Assembly: GCA_902760845.1 (NCBI GenBank)
Contig: CACWHX010000003.1
Location: forward strand, 1-64,000
DNA: 64,000 nucleotides
Direction: 5' to 3'
From: Oscillospiraceae bacterium
GTDB taxonomy: Bacteria; Bacillota; Clostridia; Oscillospirales; Oscillospiraceae
Under the pieces are notes generated by a model that saw nothing but the letters and a program-made list of their open reading frames with translations, made no database searches and was not told the origin of the DNA. This document shows, one piece after another, positions 59,473-64,000 of this stretch. A program made the position numbers and the translations under genes. Position 1 is the stretch's first letter; every line of letters begins with the position of its first letter.

Positions 59473-59570
59473 AGCTCGAACCCTCCAAGGAACGATTTCA
59501 GGGTAACATGGCTTTTTGTGCTCCCTGTGAATAGAATAAAAACATTTTGTAAACCGGCGCCGTCGATCGG

Positions 59571-61037
59571 TCACTCGGTCTTTTTGGCGCGCTTGTCGCT
59601 GCTTCTCGGCGCGGGCGGCGCGAGTGTGAGCGTGAACACAAAATCCGTCACGCCGTCGCGGCTGGTGACGGCAATGTCCTCGCCGTGCGCGTCCAGAATG
59701 CTTTTGACGAGATACAGCCCGAGACCCACGCCGTCCCGGTCGAGACTGCGGCTGCGGTCGGACTTGTGGAAGCGGTCGAAGATGAAGGGGAGGTCGCTCT
59801 CCGGGATCGTCTCGCCCGTATCGCGCACCGAGACGTAGGCCTTGCCGTCCGTCTTCCAGAGCGAGACGGTGAGCGTGCTGCCGGGCGCGGCGAACTTCAC
59901 GGCGTTGTCCATGAGATTGTAGATCACGCGCGTGATCGCGTCGGGATCGGCGATGACGTTGATGTGGTTTTCCGGCAGCTGGAGATCGACGTTCAGCGCC
60001 TTCTCCGTGGCGCGCGCCTCGAAGTTCAGCAGCGTGCTGATGATGGTCTCCAGAATGTCAAACTCCCGCCGGCGGGAGAGATCCATGCCGGTGCTCTCCA
60101 TGCGGGAGAGATCGAGCATGCTGCGCACCAGGCGCGAGAGGCGGCGCGTCTCGTCGGCGATTGTGGCGAGATACTTGTCCTCCTCCTCCTTGGGGATCGT
60201 GCCGTCGAGAATGCCATCGGCAAAGCCGGCGATGGTCGTCATCGGCGTCTTCAGCTCGTGCGAGACGTTGGCAATAAAGGCGTTGCGGCGCTGCTCGGAC
60301 TTTTCCAGCGAGTCCGCCATCGTGTTGAACGCGGACACCAGCGCGCCGACCTCGTCGGTGCGGCCGTCGTCCTCCACGCGGGCGGAAAAGTCCCCGTGCG
60401 CGAACTGCCGCGTGGCGCGCGCCATCTCTTCCAGCGGCTGCGCCATGCGCTTGGAGGTCATGAACGCCAGCATGAGCGCCAGCACCATCACGCCCACGGC
60501 CGCGGTGAGAAACACCCAGACGAACGTGTCCCAGCTGCCGGTCATCGTGGCGGTATCCGCCGCGACGAACACGTAGCCGATGGTGTTCGTCCCGTCGGCG
60601 GAGGGAATGGCCTTGGCCACGACGTAGTGCGGCGTGGCGTAAAACCCGTTCAGCGTTGACACCTGGTTGAACGTCCCGCCGCCGTGCAGCGTGGTGAACA
60701 CCGCGCTGTCAATCGCCTTGCCGAGATGCGCGCAGGCGATGTTCATATCCGAGCAGGAGACGACGATCCCATCCTGGCCGCACAGGAAAATGTGGTTGCC
60801 GGTGATCTGCGACAGGGTGCTCAGCGTCATGCGCAGCGACCAGTCGTTCAGCGCGCCCTCGCGCGTGAGCGCTTGCGCGCTGCGGCACACCTCGTCGGCG
60901 TTGGCCTCCATGCTCTCGCGGTAGTTGTTGATGACATAGCTCCGGCCGAGAAACACGAACGCCGCGCCGAGAATGAGGAAGCTCGCCATGACCATGGCGG
61001 CCGTCGCGGCAAAGTTTTTGAAATAGATGCTTTTCAT
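59571..61037 (-). CDS. Membrane sensor histidine kinase
   Basis: A 488-residue kinase: helix 12-34, extracytoplasmic sensor 35-165, second helix (FVWVFLTAAVGVMVLALMLAF), HAMP, HisKA with FIANVSHELKTPM, and HATPase_c (N box YNLMDNAVKFA; G1 VRDTGETIP, in which Thr-Glu-Thr replaces the usual Gly-x-Gly; G2 DGVGLGLYLVKSI). The Gly loss in the G1 box is unusual and may affect ATP binding, although the VRDTGE variant recurs in clostridial kinases, as I recall. Follows its regulator by 33 bp. Confidence 0.9.
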   Translation of the reverse strand: MKSIYFKNFAATAAMVMASFLILGAAFVFLGRSYVINNYRESMEANADEVCRSAQALTREGALNDWSLRMTLSTLSQITGNHIFLCGQDGIVVSCSDMNIACAHLGKAIDSAVFTTLHGGGTFNQVSTLNGFYATPHYVVAKAIPSADGTNTIGYVFVAADTATMTGSWDTFVWVFLTAAVGVMVLALMLAFMTSKRMAQPLEEMARATRQFAHGDFSARVEDDGRTDEVGALVSAFNTMADSLEKSEQRRNAFIANVSHELKTPMTTIAGFADGILDGTIPKEEEDKYLATIADETRRLSRLVRSMLDLSRMESTGMDLSRRREFDILETIISTLLNFEARATEKALNVDLQLPENHINVIADPDAITRVIYNLMDNAVKFAAPGSTLTVSLWKTDGKAYVSVRDTGETIPESDLPFIFDRFHKSDRSRSLDRDGVGLGLYLVKSILDAHGEDIAVTSRDGVTDFVFTLTLAPPAPRSSDKRAKKTE

Positions 61038-61070
61038 AGATAATCCAGCAAAGCGTGTGCCGGCCGGGTC

Positions 61071-61760
61071 TTACGCCTCGTCCGACTCGAACTTGTAGCC
61101 CACGCCCCAGACGGTTTTGAGCGCCCATTTGTCAGACACGCCCTCCAGCTTTTCGCGCAGGCGCTTGATGTGCACGTCCACGGTGCGGGAGTCGCCGAAA
61201 TAGTCAAAGCCCCAGACCTCGTCCAGCAGCTGGTTGCGCGTATAGACGCGGTTCGGCGTCGCCGCGAGGTGGTACAGCAGCTCCATCTCCTTCGGCGGCG
61301 TGTCGATCTTTTTGCCGTCCACGATCAGCTCGTACGAATCGAGATTGATGACGAGCTTGTCATAGGTGAGCTTCTTGCCCTGCGCGGGGGCGTCCTCGCC
61401 CGTCCTGCGCAGCACCGCGTGGACGCGCGCGAGCAGCTCTTTGACCTCAAAGGGTTTGACAATATAGTCGTCCGCGCCCATCTCGAGCCCCGTGACCTTG
61501 TCCTCCGTCTCGCCCTTGGCGGTGAGCATGATGATCGGCACCTTGCTCGTCTTGCGCAGGCGGCGGCACACCTGCCAGCCGTCCATCACGGGCAGCATGA
61601 TATCCAGCATGACGAGATCGGGTTTTTCGTCCTCGGCGAGCTTCAGCCCCGCGCCGCCGTCGTGCGCGATGCGCACCTCAAACCCGTCCTTCTCCAGATA
61701 CAGGCGCAGCAATTCGGCAATGTTGATATCGTCTTCAATGACTACGATTTTTTGGCTCAT
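61071..61760 (-). CDS. OmpR-family response regulator
   Basis: A 229-residue regulator: receiver domain with acidic pair IEDDIN, phospho-acceptor in LVMLDIMLPVMDGW, and Lys in DYIVKPFEVKELLARV; C-terminal winged helix with YTRNQLLDEVWGFDYFGDSRTVDVHI (read in blocks). AAGGAGG precedes the ATG. It leads the operon with the kinase at 59571-61037 and shares a divergent control region with aroC, where the same 12-bp sequence occurs in both promoters. Confidence 0.93.
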   Translation of the reverse strand: MSQKIVVIEDDINIAELLRLYLEKDGFEVRIAHDGGAGLKLAEDEKPDLVMLDIMLPVMDGWQVCRRLRKTSKVPIIMLTAKGETEDKVTGLEMGADDYIVKPFEVKELLARVHAVLRRTGEDAPAQGKKLTYDKLVINLDSYELIVDGKKIDTPPKEMELLYHLAATPNRVYTRNQLLDEVWGFDYFGDSRTVDVHIKRLREKLEGVSDKWALKTVWGVGYKFESDEA

Positions 61761-61791
61761 GGTTGGATTCCCTCCTTGCGCGAATACCTCT

Positions 61792-61820
61792 ATTATAAAG
61801 GGTTTCGCCCGATTTGCGTT
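61792..61820 (-). promoter_or_regulatory. Promoter of the OmpR-type operon with spacer operator
   Basis: The minus strand has a -35-like TAACGC (61815-61820), 17 bp, TATAAT (61792-61797). The sequence AATCGGGCGAAA fills 61803-61814, directly after the -35. Confidence 0.65.
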
Positions 61821-61888
61821 AAAAAACTGTAAACCTGACCTTCATTATAATGCAGGGGTCCGGAATTGTAAAGGCGGGCGCAAGGGCA

Positions 61889-61917
61889 TTTACAATCGGG
61901 CGAAATTGTTGTATTGT
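61889..61917 (+). promoter_or_regulatory. Promoter of aroC with spacer operator
   Basis: TTTACA (61889-61894), 17 bp, TATTGT (61912-61917). AATCGGGCGAAA (61894-61905) again directly follows the -35, giving the same geometry as the divergent promoter. Confidence 0.65.
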
Positions 61918-61962
61918 AATATATTATGTGCATCTATCAGCCATAAGGAGCTTGGAGTTTTT

Positions 61963-62976
61963 ATGAATACTTACGGAACGTGTTTGAAGGTCACCATCTT
62001 CGGCGAGTCGCACGGCCCCGGCATTGGCGCGGTGGTGGACGGGCTGCCCGCCGGGGAGGAGATCGACCTGGAGGCGGTGCGCGTGCAGATGCGCCGCCGG
62101 GCGCCGGGCGCGTCCGATCTCACGACGCACCGGTCGGAGACGGACGACCCCGTCATCCTGAGCGGACTGTATGCGGGCAGGACCACCGGCGCGCCCGTGG
62201 CGGCCGTCATTCAGAACCGCGACGCGCGCTCATCGGACTATCACCCGGAGCTCGCGCGGCCCAGCCACGCGGACTACACCGCGGCGGTGAAGTTTCACGG
62301 CAGCGCCGATCTGCGCGGCGGCGGCCCGTTCAGCGGGCGGCTGACGGCGTGCATGGTGTTTGCCGGGGCGCTCTGCCGCCAGGTGCTGGAGCGGCGCGGC
62401 GTCACGATCACGGCGAACGCCGTGCGTGTCGGCCGCGCGACGGGGGAGGAGCTGAACTTTGACATGAAGCGCGAGATCCTGGACGCGCGCGCCGCGGGAG
62501 ACTCCGTGGGGAGCGTGCTGGAGTGCGTCGTCCAGGGCGTGCCGGCGGGCGTCGGCGGGCTCATGTTCGGCGGCATGGAGAGCCGTATCGCGTCCATCCT
62601 CTACGCCATCCCGGGTGTGAAGGGCGTGGAATTCGGCCTCGGCTTCGCCCTGGCCGAAAAGCGCGGGAGCGAGGCAAACGACCCCCTCCGGCTGGAAAAC
62701 GGCCGCGTCGTTATGGAGACAAACCACGCCGGCGGCATCAACGGCGGCATCACGAACGGCATGCCGCTCGTCGTGCGCATGGCGCTGCGCCCCACGCCGA
62801 GCATCGCGTGCGAGCAGCACACGGTGAATCTTCAGACCATGGAGGAGACGACGCTGCGCATGGGCGGCCGGCATGACCCGTGTCTCGCGCCGCGCGCCAT
62901 CCCCGTGATGGAGGCCGCGCTCGCCGTCGCCGTGCTGGACGCCATGCTGGAGACAGCGGCGCTGGACCATGTTTGA
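61963..62976 (+). CDS. aroC: Chorismate synthase
   Basis: A 337-residue chorismate synthase, the last common step of aromatic amino acid synthesis (EPSP to chorismate, using reduced FMN). Signature 1 (FGESHGPGIG), the RRRAPG segment, signature 2-like region FKFHGSADLRGGGPFSGR (here VKFHGSA) and the late GRHDPCLAPRAIPVMEA motif are intact. It is slightly short for the family (usually 350-390). GGAG precedes ATG 61963, about 8 bp away. It is divergent from the OmpR-type operon. No other aro gene is adjacent. Confidence 0.95.
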   Translation: MNTYGTCLKVTIFGESHGPGIGAVVDGLPAGEEIDLEAVRVQMRRRAPGASDLTTHRSETDDPVILSGLYAGRTTGAPVAAVIQNRDARSSDYHPELARPSHADYTAAVKFHGSADLRGGGPFSGRLTACMVFAGALCRQVLERRGVTITANAVRVGRATGEELNFDMKREILDARAAGDSVGSVLECVVQGVPAGVGGLMFGGMESRIASILYAIPGVKGVEFGLGFALAEKRGSEANDPLRLENGRVVMETNHAGGINGGITNGMPLVVRMALRPTPSIACEQHTVNLQTMEETTLRMGGRHDPCLAPRAIPVMEAALAVAVLDAMLETAALDHV

Positions 62977-63024
62977 CGGCCGCCTTGCCGGGCAAAAAAT
63001 GATGCGGTTTGGAGGAACGAAACC

Positions 63025-63915
63025 ATGAAACGACAAAACGAACCCGCGCGCGAGCGCGCGGCCTGGAAGCGCTGCATCGCGGCGCTGCTGGCGGCGGTGG
63101 TCCTGCTGGCCGTCACGGGCTTTGGCTTTGGGAAGCTCCTGCGCGGCGGCGCGGCGTTTGACGCCATCGACGATGTGCGGGTCGGCGACTATGTGCAGCG
63201 CGACATCTATATGATCCTTGACAATTTTGCCGCCGGCTACCGGGGCGAGACCGTGAACGAAAAATACGCCGTCGTGCCGATCAACGGCAAGATGGTCGTG
63301 TTCTGCTTCCCGGCGCGGTGGTTTGAGTCGGAGAACGTGATTCTCAGCGCGACGAAAAGCGTGCTTGCGGGCGAGAGCTACTCGCTCGACGCCTACATCC
63401 GCGTGAACGGGACCGTTGCCGCGCTGCCGGAGACGGTCTCCGACGAGCTCTACAGCTGGTTCGGCGAGAACAAGGGCTGGATGGAGCAGGGCGGCCTGAT
63501 CGAAACGGTGGAGGATTACGCCGACTACCTGCCGGAGGTGATGGTCCGCGTGGACATGATCGGCTCGCTTTCGGCGGGCTGGGTCGCCGCGCTCTCGATC
63601 ACGGCGGCGGTCTGCGTGGTCTACGCGCTGCTGGTGCTGCTGCGCATCGCGCTGCACGGATACGCCCCGAAGACGGAGGCGGAGACCGAACCCGAGGCGG
63701 AGACCGAACCCGAGACGGAGACCGAACCCGAGACGGAGACGGAACCCGAAGCAGAGACCGAACCCGAGACGGAAACGGAACCCGAGACGGAGACGGAACC
63801 CGAGACGGAGACGGAACCCGAAGCGGAGACGGAATCCGAGACGGAGGGCGAACCCGAGACGGAGACCGAATCCGAACCCGAAGCAGAGGACGAGACGCCG
63901 GATGAAGACGTTTGA
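63025..63915 (+). CDS. Membrane protein with acidic repeat tail
   Basis: A 296-residue protein: helix 1 (CIAALLAAVVLLAVTGFGFG), a ~150-residue extracytoplasmic domain beginning FDAIDDVRVGDYVQRDIYMI, helix 2 (VAALSITAAVCVVYALLVLLRIAL) and a cytosolic tail of ETEPE repeats. The extracytoplasmic part resembles DUF6709-like clostridial proteins; I am not certain. GGAGG precedes the ATG. The gene overlaps the following RNA methyltransferase start by 14 bp. Confidence 0.75.
   Translation: MKRQNEPARERAAWKRCIAALLAAVVLLAVTGFGFGKLLRGGAAFDAIDDVRVGDYVQRDIYMILDNFAAGYRGETVNEKYAVVPINGKMVVFCFPARWFESENVILSATKSVLAGESYSLDAYIRVNGTVAALPETVSDELYSWFGENKGWMEQGGLIETVEDYADYLPEVMVRVDMIGSLSAGWVAALSITAAVCVVYALLVLLRIALHGYAPKTEAETEPEAETEPETETEPETETEPEAETEPETETEPETETEPETETEPEAETESETEGEPETETESEPEAEDETPDEDV
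63675..63890 (+). repeat. Tandem repeat encoding Glu-Thr-Glu-Pro units
   Basis: About 70 codons of gag-acg-gag-acc-gaa-ccc-like units encode ETEPE and EAETEPE motifs. The near-identical units are prone to length change, and they also keep a long antisense frame open. Confidence 0.9.
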
Positions 63916-64000
63916 GCTTTGCGCGCCGTGCCTGTTCGGGCTGGAGGGGCCGCTCGGCAACGAGCTGCGCCATATGGGCATGCAGAACGTCCGGCCGGAG
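63902..64000 (+). CDS. Class I SAM RNA methyltransferase, N-terminal fragment (THUMP type)
   Basis: The first 33 residues of a gene cut by the window edge (MKTFELCAPCLFGLEGPLGN, then ELRHMGMQNVRPE). The FGLE-x3-GNEL pattern matches the N-terminus of RlmL/YpsC-type 23S rRNA methyltransferases. It overlaps the upstream gene by 14 bp. Catalytic regions lie outside the window. Confidence 0.7.
   Translation, partial: MKTFELCAPCLFGLEGPLGNELRHMGMQNVRPE

Noticed and set aside
62230-63981. A 583-codon minus-strand open frame with repeated GFRLRLGF-like units
   Set aside because: It is the complement of aroC and of the ETEPE repeat; the apparent repeats come from the acidic codon repeat.

Overview
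The window looks like a chromosome segment from a GC-rich gut Clostridium-type Firmicute (Oscillospiraceae-like). Strong AGGAGG-type ribosome sites, sigma-A promoters, S-layer homology domains, TnpV/TnpX and Cys-rich-VLP mobile-element proteins, Gly-Ser-Lys lipoproteins and many translationally coupled overlaps all point that way. The species assignment is inference.

Layout. (1) 1-2451: cytosolic LytS-type histidine kinase and its response regulator. 2452-2764: a hairpin cluster. (2) 2765-6420, minus: capE-capG-capF, which make UDP-N-acetyl-L-fucosamine. (3) 6963-7575: a TnpV remnant. (4) 7583-44723: a roughly 37-kb island that appears to be one metal regulon. It holds two five-gene nickel/peptide-type ABC importers, a P1B ATPase with a separate HMA chaperone, a NikMN/CbiMN protein, five class I SAM methyltransferases, an M14-type amidohydrolase, a His-rich protein, a C_GCAxxG_C_C protein, a MATE pump, a CaiB-like CoA-transferase, a CooC-type nickel ATPase, a BtuFCD-like ABC system with an FmdE protein, an ECF S-component joined to a MoxR/DUF58 module, an S-layer 5'-nucleotidase-like protein, and two CsoR/RcnR-family regulators. 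(5) 44772-56619: a mobilizable element with a serine recombinase, relaxase, oriT-like hairpins, ParM/ParR, ParB, a D5 helicase and a 997-residue protein carrying the DxDGD signature of double-psi-beta-barrel RNA polymerases. (6) 56674-64000: tRNA-Arg(CCU), a DUF1002 protein, an HtrA protease, an OmpR/EnvZ-type pair, chorismate synthase, a membrane protein with an acidic tail and the start of an RNA methyltransferase.

The main result is a shared operator-promoter repeated 14 times in region 4. A G/C-tract palindrome close to TATCCCCCGGGGTA abuts a -35 box near TTGTGA, followed 17-18 bp later by a -10 box. It precedes nearly every transcription unit of the island and has the form of known CsoR/RcnR/InrS operators, so one metal-responsive regulator (best candidate the His-rich CsoR-like protein at 18185-18535) probably controls the island. 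Nickel or cobalt is the most likely signal, from the gene content. Two of the operator regions (27087-27400 and 28908-29230) are duplicates. Both drive a rightward transcript with two conserved, partly covarying hairpins and a terminator, which looks like an undescribed regulatory RNA.

The second main result is the polymerase-like protein on the mobile element. The third is the NikMN gene, whose essential Met-His N-terminus is restored only if translation starts at an ATA codon.
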